The position numbers and the translations under genes are program-made. DNA of 64,000 bases from Rachycentron canadum (taxonomy: Eukaryota > Chordata > Actinopteri > Carangiformes > Rachycentridae): positions 19,111,580 through 19,175,579 of the forward strand of contig CM076668.1 of assembly GCA_038496675.1 (NCBI GenBank), given 5' to 3'. A model generated the notes under the pieces. The model saw only the letters and a list, made by a program, of their open reading frames with translations. It ran no database searches and was not told the DNA's origin. The number at the start of each line of letters is the position of its first letter. Within the stretch, counting starts at the first letter, position 1. Positions 20,930 through 32,760 of this stretch are shown here, in pieces.

Positions 20930-22079
20930 TGATTCCTCTTGAGTGAGTCTTTACAAGATTTTCATATCTGGATCTTCCTGGCAGATTTTCTTGAACTTCT
21001 TCAGAGTGAATGAAAAAGATGCTGCATGGGGTATGTGGACCTTTTGCTGGGCCAAGGTCAGTCAGACATCTTGAAGTCTCTCCAGCCGTGTCTTGGCTCT
21101 TTGCATCAGGTCATTGTCGTGCTGAAAGGTGAACCATTGCCACAGTCTTGCGTCATGTGTACTCAGAAGGAGGTCTCTTCAGGGACCTCTCTGTCTTTGG
21201 CTCAGTTTTGAGTGGGGTTCAGTTTTTATCTTATCTGACCAGAGACTGTTTTACCTCATGATCTCAGAGTCCTTTAAATGCTGTTTGACAAACTCCAGTA
21301 GGCTGTCATGTGCGTTCAACTCAGAGTGGCTTCTGTCTAGCCCCCTTACTAAGGCCTGATTGATGGAGAGCTGCTGAGATGGTCCTCTTTCTGGCTGGTT
21401 CTCCTTCTGTAAAGGACTTTTAAAGTGCTGTAAGGCCTCTTTTCCAATGGCCAGAAGACCTGCTAACATTGGGCTTTTGTTGGTAATGGAGAAGGCTATA
21501 ATAGGCATTGAGACGTGGGTCAGACACGGTTCTTCATCGGCGTTGGCATTATTGTTTTGCAGCAATAACATATTTCAAAGCAACTCCAACCCTTTCTCAA
21601 CGCAGAGATGAGACACGACAGATCAGTTTTAACACTTGGCACGGTCACTTTCCCTTAACTGCATTTGTGTGTGTATTTATGTGATGGTATAGTTGCTGTA
21701 TGTGTCCTCAGTCTAAACAGAAAGGCAAACTCGACTTACAGTGGAAAAGGGGTTAATCAGCTTTTATTACATGCTAATTACCTATACGTGCTAATTCTGG
21801 TGGGAAAAGGGCACAAGAGTGACAGAGGGTTTTTGGTCACCTCTTTGGCCAAGGTCCTTCTTGTCTGGCTACCTGGTTTGGCCTGAATTTACTGTGTTTC
21901 TGGGAACACTCAGAGCTTTAGAAATGACATTTATCCCCTTGTCTGTACTCTAATAACTTAGGTGCCATTTTCTTTGCCATCATGAGTTATGTGTAGATGG
22001 TTTTATCCATTTGGAATTATCTAATGATCTATGACTCAAAGTGCACAAAGGCGTCTGTAAACTTTCCCGAGCCACCGTA
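20930..22079 (-). mobile_element. Degenerate Tc1/mariner-type transposon remnant
   Basis: The + strand carries the reverse complement of a decayed Tc1-like transposase region. Diagnostic blocks known from fish Tc1 elements include a GTCATTGTCGTGCTGAAAGG-like stretch near 21110, TCTCAGAGTCCTTTAAATGC near 21263, GGCTGTCATGTGC near 21301, AAGGCCTGATTGATGGAG near 21351 and TTGGTCACCTCTTTGGCCAAGG near 21833. The right end reads ACTTTCCCGAGCCACCGTA at about 22061-22079, resembling the TACAGTGGC..GAAAGT ends of these elements next to a TA target. The left end was not found. The frame is broken by stops and indels, so no functional transposase is encoded. About 380 bases at 21432-21812 do not belong to it. 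Confidence 0.8.
21432..21812. other. Sequence apparently inserted inside the Tc1-like remnant
   Basis: The Tc1-like similarity stops near 21430 and resumes near 21815 in the same orientation and order, where the parent family is expected to have only a few tens of bases. The intervening piece is not obviously repetitive and includes ATGCTAATTACCTATACGTG near 21771. It may be a second mobile element or the product of rearrangement; no inverted ends were recognised. Confidence 0.45.
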
Positions 22080-25000
22080 TCCACCGACTTCTTCAAAAGA
22101 GCTCATATCAATAACAGCCAGTGTAACTGTTGAGTGGTGTTTTCTTCCAGTTCTTTTCTCAACAGAGATTCATAATGGAGGCTGTTTATTCAGATAGGAG
22201 TAGCTCTTCATCCACACAGGCAAATATGCAACACTTTAATGCCATCGACAAACCCACTGTCAAAGCCTCCAAAGGAAAATCTCAGTGAAACCATCTGTCA
22301 AACCAATCCGCTCGGATTACATGCCTGGAGTTTTCAACAAAGAGGCTAAGACAGAGAGCTGTTTCTCTACCAGCTCTAATCCTTTTAACACGTATCAGCT
22401 GAATTTTCAATAAAGACATCCCGCTATCCTGTTTGTTTTCCTTTGCTGATGGTACAGTTGGGTTCAACCGTCTCGCTTTCCCTGACCCGTCGGTTTGTAA
22501 TATGGATATAATGTGATGAACTTTTCAACACTGCTCACTAATTCTTTAATTGGCTTTTCAATTCAAACAAATTAGGCTAATTGTCTTATTATGATCCTGT
22601 CCGGCACAGCTCAATTACTGTATAATTAGAGGAGAAATGACTTGGTCGGGGAAGTCGGCGATGGAATTTGATGTCCCTCATTTTCACTTCATTCCTTTCT
22701 TCACCTTTTCTTCTTTTTTATTTCTGTCCTTGTACTTTTGCCTCCACAGTGTTTCCTCGTTTATTTCCTCCCTTTTCTTTTTAAATCTGTTGTCTGTCCA
22801 TGTTGTTGTCTTTCTTCCGACTCGTCTTTCCTTTCTATTTCCTTTAGTATTTATCACTGTGTTTATGATTTTAATGAGTATTTGCCTTTGTTGTCATGTA
22901 GCAAGGCTCATTTCCTCTGAGTCCATGAAGTTCATTTAGGTATTTTATTTTCCTTCTGTTTGTTTCTATGTCGTCTTGTTTCATCTTGGTCATTAGTGAT
23001 ATTACGACAACATGGCTAAAATCATTTTGCCATTACAGTACGTTCTCTCAAGAGGATAATCCAGAAAATCTCTCACACTGCACTTGCTCAGCATCACAAT
23101 TGATTGATAATGTTTTGGTGTGTTGGTGGGAGTGTTTGTCATTGACAGTGATTTCAAACGCACTCAAAAAAACAAATGAGACATCCCAGTATATGACCTG
23201 ATGATCATATTTACAAAGTTATCTACATAAGATTATAATCTATTCAAGCTTTCGTACGTCATTCAAAGTATACAATCATATGAACTGTTGGGATTGATAA
23301 CTATTGAAGCTGAAGATCCATCATGTATTGGTCATCAGACGGCTTTCACATCCTCTGATGCGAAACAAACCCCAACCAGGCAGATCTCACAGCCTTGAGG
23401 TCATCAGACTCCACGGAAGACTTGATGCAGACACAGAGGCATGTACATTAATGACAAAAAACAATGAAGGGCCACACTCTGGTGTACATGCTGGCATGGG
23501 GATTACATTTGTTTGCATTTTTAGCTGTTATCTCAGCTTCTGTTTGACAGGATGACAGTTAAGATATAATACCTGCAAAATGTTGTGCAACTTGATGTGA
23601 TCTGTGCGTTTGTGTGTGTGTGTCTGTTGCTCACCCGTCTGTATTTATTTGAGTGACAGCTCCTGCTGTTGGATCCCAGCAAACGAAGCAGCACCAGGTT
23701 TACACACAAGAAAGACTGATGATGATCAAACCTGTGAGCGGTAAATCTAATTAATTTATCAGAATAAGAGCATTTGTGTTCCAAATCGTGCTTACTTATG
23801 TTATATCAACACGAGCAAAAATATTATTTGTAGTGAGAAATACCACATGGCTCTGGCTGTGTCATAGAGAAAAAAGAAATTGTATGTACAAGATAGATTT
23901 CTCTGGACAAAAGTATGTGGACAAAGACTAATGGTCTTGGATGAAAGCCTGAGGCCACAAGATTGGAGGCTGTCACAGGAGCATGTTAATGTCTGTGGTG
24001 TTTGAAGCGTAGCTGTTTGAACTGTGATGAGTCTTTAGGCACATCAGAGTGTTACAAGTAATTTACCCAATGTTTCAGCAGAGGGTGCTTTCAATTATGA
24101 CACTGAAGTGTCTGAGACGTATTTTGTGTTCTTCACCATAGATGGTAAAACTACCAACAAAGATGAAGCTGTTTGCAGAAAGTATTTCCTGACTCGACAA
24201 TGATAACAAATCCAAGGACTCATGTCATGCTACACAAGTTGAAAGTATGCTATATGGATTGCATTTTAAATTAATGTGCTCTACTTAGTTGTAGGCTCTT
24301 ACAGTGAAGGCTGTAAACTGTAGCCTCTATTTATAAAATAAACATACTTATTAGTCATATCTTGCCCTCAGACATGGGCTATTTTCCGTGGCGTTAACCA
24401 TCTGAGAGCAACGATTTTCTCTAACTACTTCAGAGCCTTAAGGCCGATGTACATTGTATTTTCAGGTCAGAGGCTTTAGCAGCTGCTGTAACTTTCTGTG
24501 TCTATTGCATCTTGTACCTGATAAATGAAGATCTAAAAAAAACCCCACATAGATTTTGCAGACTTTGTTCTTGTGGTAATACCGTTAATCTAAACTGTCA
24601 AATGACTCTGTGATCGTCCGGGCTAACAGCTCTGATGTTTGCTGTTTTTTTTTTTTTTTTTTTTTTTTTTCTCCTCCACACAGCAGACAGTAATCACTTC
24701 ACTCTCTGATCTTCTTTTGTTAGATGTCAGTGATCCAACGATGTGAGGATTTAAAGGTCAAAACTAGTGTCAGTACTTTTTGTTACCTGGGGTAGATTAA
24801 CTTCGATTGTACAGTATCATTAAAAAGTTGCAAGGAGAAGCTCTCCGTGTCATTTGAGCAGTGGATACCAGTTTTTCTTTTTTTCTTGTAATGTCTTCTA
24901 CACTAAAAAATTACATATATTTTTGATATGTCTTACCCTGGTAATCCCCAATGACCCTGTAGATTAGTGGTGAAAACAACTAATGTGCTACATTTCTTGA

Positions 25001-25259
25001 AATCTGTTGAAAGTTTATTAAAATGATGAAGAATAATTGCTGATGCGTTAAATGAACACGTTAAACACGGGGAATACATTCAGTAGTAGAAACATTTGCT
25101 CGTCTTCCCATCCTGGATTGAGGGGGAAGGCTCGTCGGCGGGATATGAAGGAAGGAAAGGAGGGAGAGCAAGATAAGGAAGGATGAAAGATATCCACAAG
25201 GACATAGAGACGAAGCCCCGGGCTGAGCTCCAGCTCCTGCATCACTGCTCCCCACGCAT

Positions 25260-25260
<1 letters not shown>
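22080..25260. other. Intron 2: homeodomain-site-rich segment, poly-T run and a short Tc1-end-like motif
   Basis: No gene was seen. Positions 22500-22640 are rich in TAATT/ATTA motifs and look like a conserved element (see findings). GGACAAAAGTATGTGGACA at 23907-23925 resembles the end of another Tc1-like family but has no visible partner. A 26-base T run lies at 24645-24670. Confidence 0.45.
24645..24670. repeat. Poly-T run
   Basis: Twenty-six uninterrupted T residues, the longest homopolymer in the window; length is likely uncertain in the assembly. Confidence 0.9.

Positions 25261-25316
<56 letters not shown>
25261..25316. repeat. (AC)n microsatellite
   Basis: Twenty-eight uninterrupted AC units. 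Confidence 0.97.
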
Positions 25317-25318
<2 letters not shown>

Positions 25319-28300
25319 CCACTCCACTGTGTTTAGTGGTTTCGGTTGGTGATCTGAGTTTTGCTGACTGTGTCTGAGCACTTCAACTACTGCAGGTGCC
25401 ACTTGTACTTATTTTTCATGGTTTTAAATTCTTTCTAAAGCCTTTCTCTGTATCTTATCACTGTTTTTTCTATGACATAATTTCTAAGGATATTGCAGTT
25501 AAGACGGGGGAAAATGTCACAGGTAGGAATGTACAGATCCAACACAAATCTTATTTTGTGACATTATTTAGTCACAGTGGGCAGATGACTCAGCTTGTAG
25601 CACCACAGCATTCCCTGGCTTCATGTTACCTTATATAAAAGTGAGTTCCACACTGAAATACAGACATTTTGAAAGAAGCACTCGTGTTGCATTGGTACTT
25701 TAAAAAAGTTGGATTAGTGTTATCGGTTTACTTCATCACATTGATTTAAAAATCCAACGTACCCAAAAAGCCATGGTTGCTGATTAGCAGCATTGCTCAC
25801 AGTGGCCTAATACAAGACAGGATATTAAAGGGATGTTGACTATGCTAAAAAAAAAAAAAAAAAAAAAAAAGCATGACAAAATTTGACAGTTGACAAATTT
25901 ACATGACATTGTCATATCACCCAACCATATTACCAGGCGGTGTAACCGTTCAGCAGCTGCTGTTTCCAGCTTGCCAGCCGACACCAGCCCATGATAATTT
26001 GTGCAAAGTACTCGAATACAGAATAATAATTCAGTGATATGTGGTCCTCTCCCAGTTGTATGATGCAGCCAAAAAGCCAGATGTGTTGGCAGATCAAGTC
26101 TTACTTCTCGGTTGTCTGGGTTGGTGAAACCATTTGTTCATATTGTTGGATAAAGGAATAAAGCCTCTCTGGCCCTTATTCTTAGATATTATCACCGTCA
26201 GATCTCGTTTGAATTTGTTAGTTATCCAAAGTGTTCCCTTCTGTCACAGTCCCATTACAGGAAAAACCTTTTTAAACTCTTGTTAATGTTGTTACAAACA
26301 CTCATAGGACAGCAGCTTGTTTGTTTTCAACGGCAATTTTGGCATCATTTCAAAAGGCTTTGTGTAGCATGTTCTTCGTGGGCATCCACTTTAAATCCAC
26401 TTTGATTCGAGCAATCATTTTATAAGAGAAGATGACGCGTTTACGATGACTGAGATCTCATTTATGGAATGAAAGTCTTTAAAGTGTACTGAGCCTTTTC
26501 AGCTGTTAATTCTGTCTACAAAAACACTCGGAGAGCAGCCGAGGTCTTCCAAAGAAACACTGAAAATTGCTTCATTAGTATTCTTTGCTCTTCTTTCACA
26601 GAGCAATTACCCACCATTAGCCGCTTTTTTGTAGTTTATCAACGGCACCATATAATAACGGCTAAATTATCTTCAATGCAAAGTGCCACCTGTTTTTCTG
26701 TGATGGAGGCTTTAACTCCTTCAGCTTGTTGCCTGTTATTAATCTCTTGGGAATCGCCAGCAGGAAGTGGAGGCTGTGTTACAGATTGGTGGAGGTTGTA
26801 GCTTGACTTTCTGCAGGAGGAGAAGGACTCTTCGCCTCTCACTCCTCCCCAAGCTACTCTGATCCTGTCAGTTTGTGTCTCCATTTCTCCAGAGCTTTTC
26901 TCCATCTATGTTTCTTTCTTCTTCTGCTCAATCAAACCTGTCTGCCTCTTTCTCCCTACATACCTTCATATCATCTCTTTCTCTCTACCTCTGTTTCTTT
27001 CTGTCTGTCACTCTTCCTGCTGATACAGTCCCTAAAATCTGTGCTCCAGCCTACCTCTAAATTAATCCTAAATATGGATGTTGATTTTGATATTTAAAAC
27101 CAAATGCTTGTTTTTCGCAAATATTTAAATAAACATTTTAGCCTTTTGTTTTTAATTAAGCCAGATATTTCCTCTGCGGTTGAATGTCAATTATTTTCCT
27201 TAAAATGTTGATGCTGAAATCCCCAAAGAGTCTAATCAGGAGGAAGTAAACACATTCAAGTGTTTTATAATTCTGCTCTGGCCAAAGAGTTTGTGTCCAT
27301 TGTGCCTTGAATAAAACTAGCTTTCGTCAATGGTGGCCACTGCATGGCCTCATCACTAAGCTTCCTGCACCACCTGTTTCATTAGCATGCAAATGAATTT
27401 AATTCTCACTTTCTGCTGCGGCCGCACACTTGAGATGAAAATGCATAGATGTTCCTATGTGACTGAAAAAGTTAATGGGGACCAGGAGACTTTGGAAATG
27501 TACGAGTTAAGCCTTGTGTGAGTGTGAGAATGTCACTTTCATTTATTTTCTCATTGTTTTTGTTGTTTGTGAAATGAACTTTTAATAAAGTGAACTGTGA
27601 CTTTTTAATAATTGATGTTAGAACAGTTGACATTACATTTGAAACCATATTCCAAAAATCACACATGCTTTTAATGCATCTATGAAGGTTTTGACAGAGC
27701 TGACCTTATAAATCAACCAGCTGTTGTAAATGTACTTTCCTTCAATAGCTTTAACATTTTTCATAAATAACCTTTTAACATAAGTGCAAAGTATTCTAAA
27801 ATTGTCTCCCTAGATTTATAATATATTGTATAAACTTTTTTTGAAGTGATATTCAATAGGGTTTAAAATAGTTTTGTGTCTCCAAGAGGCTCCGTCCTTC
27901 TGAAACACCAATTTCTTTTGAGTCTGCTGTTCTGCACATGGCATCTTTTTTAATGTAGCTTGTTGTGAATGCACTTATTTTCCAGATGTAGTTGTCCTTT
28001 ACCTTAGGTGTTTACAGTGCACCTCTTTTTCTCACCCACCCTTTGACTACAGTTTAGTCCAATACCTATTGCTCCATAAATCCTATTCTGTCAATATCAA
28101 CAGCCATAACGGCCTGTCCTAAAGTGCCCAAGTCACTCATACGTGGGGAATTTACATCAAGCCTCTGTAAGACTGCAGGATCTGCAATGGGCCCATATTT
28201 CCTCTTCATCGTGGCTAACTGAAGATAGGCTGACAGCAGTTAAAGCTTCAGTGGTACGATAGATCAGCAGCAGGCCATCTGCTTGTCATTTCTGATTGGG

Positions 28301-28495
28301 AACATAAATGAAGCCCTTTGTCTTTTAAAGTTGCCACTGTCCAAGAAGATTCAGATAGGAAAGGTCCAGGAGTTTGTCCAGAGGGGTTGGAAAGAGACAC
28401 TACCAAACCAGGACTCATGCACTCTGGATTTAATTATTTTTTTTAATCCTTCTTGAGTCGATTTCTCTGGCCTGCCTCTATGGGAAGCAGCAGAT
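25317..28495. other. Intron 2: no gene, two candidate regulatory blocks
   Basis: A 24-base A run lies at 25847-25870. Segments 26560-26665 and 27335-27435 are compact and motif-rich (see findings). Pyrimidine-rich sequence occurs near 26900-27050. No exon was recognised. Confidence 0.5.
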
Positions 28496-31400
28496 TGTCC
28501 TCACACACACACACAGAGTAACTAAACACTTGATGTAATTAAAAGGGTTTGATTTTGCCAAATTTCCACAGCGGGGACAATTAGGTTTATTACAGCAATA
28601 GCCAGTGGCAGCTCAAAATGTTAACAACCCGGGATCAAAACCACAATTACCTTATTTGAAACGGCAGTCACCCAGCTGGCAAATAATGTCTGTAGGCGAT
28701 GAAAGGCATGAAAGACCACAGCAGAGAATGGCCTCGAGATTAAGTGTGGTGGCGTTAAAAACTGTGCAGGCTTTTGTTGGCGGTATTGGCAGAGCTGGCA
28801 GTAAGAATCTGCAAAGGTGAAGCTGTTGGGAAAAAAAAAAAAGAGCTACGTCAGTTGTCTGTGTACCAGCTCTATGAGCTACTGATGATCACGAACCTTT
28901 TAAATGGAACAATAGGTGGGTAACAATACAGTCAGGGCACAGTTTGCTGTAAAGGACTTGTGGTTAAGTACCCTCTTATTTTGATAAAGTTTGAATAAAG
29001 TTGACTCATACCACCCACCATCCTTTTGGGGGTGGGTTGGTTAAATTGAGACAGATGGGATATATTTTATTGTTAAACTCTTGATAAATTTGGGTGTGAA
29101 GAATGGGGACGGACTCCTCGTCTGATTTAATCTTTTGTCTTGTGCCTCCTTTTTGGTTTTTTTAATATTTGGATGGAAAACCAACTAAGGATGTGACATT
29201 TTGTCATATTTACTGTGCTCTACATATTGAGAGTGAGCAGGTTCTTGAGCCCATACCACTGAAGAGAAGAGCAATTAAAACACACTGGATGGCCACAACT
29301 ACCAATGACCAGTGTGAATGTGGTGAATGTTATACTACTTTGTGTCATTAAGGGAAACGCCCAAATGAAGACCAGAAGAAACACGAAGAATACTGTGCTC
29401 TAATGTCTGCACTTTGGACTCCCAGTAATAGGTGATTACCTTCCAAAGTCCTGTATTGATTTATATCTGGGATAAATGCAGAGAACTACTTGGTAGGATA
29501 GAACGCATGCTTTTAAAGCCATATTGCATTGGTTTACCAGACAATCATATTTTACATGCTGGTGGTGATTTCTCTGCCCAGTAGCAGGATTATTTTTGAT
29601 TCAAACAGAAACGCCTTGTTATCACATTAGGATACCACGCCATCTTTATTTACGCCGATGACATACTCTCAGCAGGAGTGAAAAGGCTACATGGGGGAAA
29701 AGGAGCAGAGGCCCACGATGCCTCTGATGGATCTACTCTGGCACTGACACGACAGATGAGATTTTAGAGAGTGGTTCGCTGTAGTTCCTTGAACGTCTGG
29801 ATTTAAAGCTACTAAAGGGAGTTGAGTTGATGATGGCGATGGGGGACTCAGCAAATCGATTCAGCTCAAATTTTCTCTTCAACCTCCATCCTTGTAAGAG
29901 ATTGCAGATAAGACGGTGTTTGATGGTTGGTTTGTTTGTTTTTGTTCAACAACACATGGCTCAAATTAGAAGAGAAGCAGGTCTCTGTTCTAATTTTGTG
30001 CTTCTTGTGGCTTGCAGTCTCTCTGGCAGATGAAGATAAAAATGTTCCAGGTGGACTGATTGATAGATGAGGTGTGAGGTCATTTCCTGTCTCTTTGAGC
30101 TTGAAATAGCAAAGGCAGGTAACCCGTGTGGGAAACTGATAAGCGCTCAGCAGACTTGTCATCAAACAATAAAAGTCACTCTAAATCAGAGCTGCCAATG
30201 CACAGTAAGAGAATGTGAAATAATGAGGATTATAAATTCACAACAGTGGCAGACCTTGAGTAGACCTCTAGTAATCTGCTAAAACAGAAAAAGCCAATAC
30301 CTGACCTCAGTTTGACCACATGAAACCAAGAAAACAGGAAAAAAAACATCTCAGTTCAATCTCAGAAAAATTATTTGTTGTTGGGGAAAAGTAATTTAAA
30401 ATAATGAATTGACTGTTGTAATATTAATGGTAAATGGTTAATTGGTTCTGCAGTGGTTAAATGAGGTTAAAGAGACGAGGTGTAAAATAAGAGTCAAATG
30501 TTGGTAAATTTTGGCTGTTTTTGGTTTATTGAGGCTACAAGATATATGAGCTGGTAGATTGAGTTAATTCTGCCCCCTTCACACTAATGGTGTGTATGAC
30601 TTCCTTTGGCCGGGTGTTGACACTGTTGTCACCTCCAGGAGCTTTAGCAGATTTAATAATAAATAGAAGTTTTGGTGAAGTGAAGCATCAATGTGAACGT
30701 CAGTCTGAGTGAGAGCCCAGAATCTAATGCAACTCGAAGATGTGCTGGGGCTTTATGTATAAGATATCTTGTTGTTTTGACTAGTATGATTCTTTAGGGT
30801 TATTATGGTGATGTTACTGCTCTCTCCACCCACACGCACTTACCGCAACAAGTCCAGACTCCTGCGGGGATTCTCAGAAATATCTCTATGCATGTATGAA
30901 GTCAGTAACTGAGGTAAATGAGGCAGCCCGAAGGGAAAGTAGGTTCAACACTCATCACAATTCTGTCACAATACACCAAACAGTGAAGACTGATGGGGAG
31001 GATTTTTTTTTTTGTTACTGAAGGTGGCAGGTAGAAGACAGTAGCTTTGAATCCTAGACTGCAGGGAAATCCTGCTGAGGGATGTGAAAAAGTCAAGTTC
31101 TCTCCTTGTGCCAGGTCCCAAAACCCCTAATCCTAAATGACCCACTGTGGGAATGTTCTTTAACGACAGTATTTCTTTGCAAAGAGAGGATAAACTATTA
31201 CCTATTACCTACTATTTATCCTTTTTTTTTTTTTTATTTGGTAGGTAAAATAAGTGAGAGAAAAAAAGATGCATGATGTGGAGAAGCACTATATGGTGTA
31301 TCATGTTGTAAAGTCTTAAGCCTGGCTGACCTGAATTAACTCCCTCATGCATCGTCATTGGATGTTCTTGGATAAATAAGCGTGACTTCTGAAATTTTGG

Positions 31401-32760
31401 GTTTTAATGACTTGGTGGAATGAAAGCTGGAGCCAGCAGATGAGATAATCCCAGCAGGACTCAGATCTGGAGAAGATAAACCACCATGTCATCCCACTTT
31501 TTGCTCAAGGCGTATTCACCTGTGTTTACACAGTCCTTGGTGAGAACAACAAGCCGGTGTGCTCACCTCAGAAAATGAGATGAAAGTGATTACATCTTGA
31601 AGAATACATTGCAAGAATTACCTCGCTGCTTAGCCGCTGCCATTTAGCAGCAAGCGCTTCCAATTATCCAGAACATGCCCCGCCGGTTAAACTGTGCAAT
31701 TATCAGCTAGATGGAGTCATCACCTCAGCGAGGCTCGGAGGGTGCGGCCCTCATCTTTCCATGTCTCTCCTGATTTATTAACCTCTCAGAGGCAGTTGAG
31801 GCAAACAGCAGAAGTCAACTTTCATGAATCATTGTTGCTGGAAGACTTGGAAGAGCAGGAGTTTTGCTGTCTTGCAACGCAATATGATTTCAGAGTGATT
31901 GGATTAGTCTGAGCATCCTTTTATACTAAGGTGCCACAACATAACAATACATACCATTACTTATCAACGAAACAATTATGTTATCTCTGGCCTGAATTAT
32001 TTTTTATTATTAAAAGGACTGTGCTTTGTTTAGAGCTGAAACATGTAGCTAGTTAATTATTTGATGGACAGATAATAAAGTCAGATAATAAAAAACTTTG
32101 ATAATAATTCCATCTAATTTGTAAACAGAAATACCAAACCATCACCGGTTCCAGATTCAAATCCAAACAATTTGATAATGCCTGAGAAACTGTAATTAAA
32201 AATCATACTAATTAATTAGTTAAGACAGAAAATAATCTGCAAACATCAATAATGCAAATTTAGTATCATTGGGGAGTTCTTAAATATCCGTATCAGTGTT
32301 ACACAGTTTATATTACAATTTAGATATTAAAAAATCACAATATGGCCAAGTGCAATATCCAGCTCACAGGTGCAGCGATGTTTTTAATAAAAATAAGATG
32401 TGCCACAACATAAATCAGCATTATGGTGTTAGAGAGATGCCCAGGCCTGCAAATCATATCCTGCATATGTAAAGGTTTGTCTAAACCCCAGCAAAAATCT
32501 CATCATCATAGTCATTTTAATTATTGGTTTGTTTGTGAAAGTAAAATCCAAACCTTTCCTTTCTCAGTGTGACTTCTGTTTTAATTGAAATATCTGATAT
32601 AAACTAAACGTCAGTGAGCCAAGTTCTTTTTCATCAAATATCCACTTAATTAAACAGAACAGCTGGATTTCTCTCACTTTGATGGTAGAATATTTATATT
32701 ATTACAATTTTATCGGGACCTGTGTGTGTGAGTGTAAGATTGTGTTGGGTGGAAAACCCA
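28496..32760. other. Intron 2: no gene, candidate conserved blocks near 28.6, 29.65 and 31.6 kb
   Basis: Short (AC)n stretches occur near 28502. Otherwise this is single-copy-like sequence with three mixed-composition blocks described in the findings. No open frame here has recognisable protein similarity. Confidence 0.45.
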
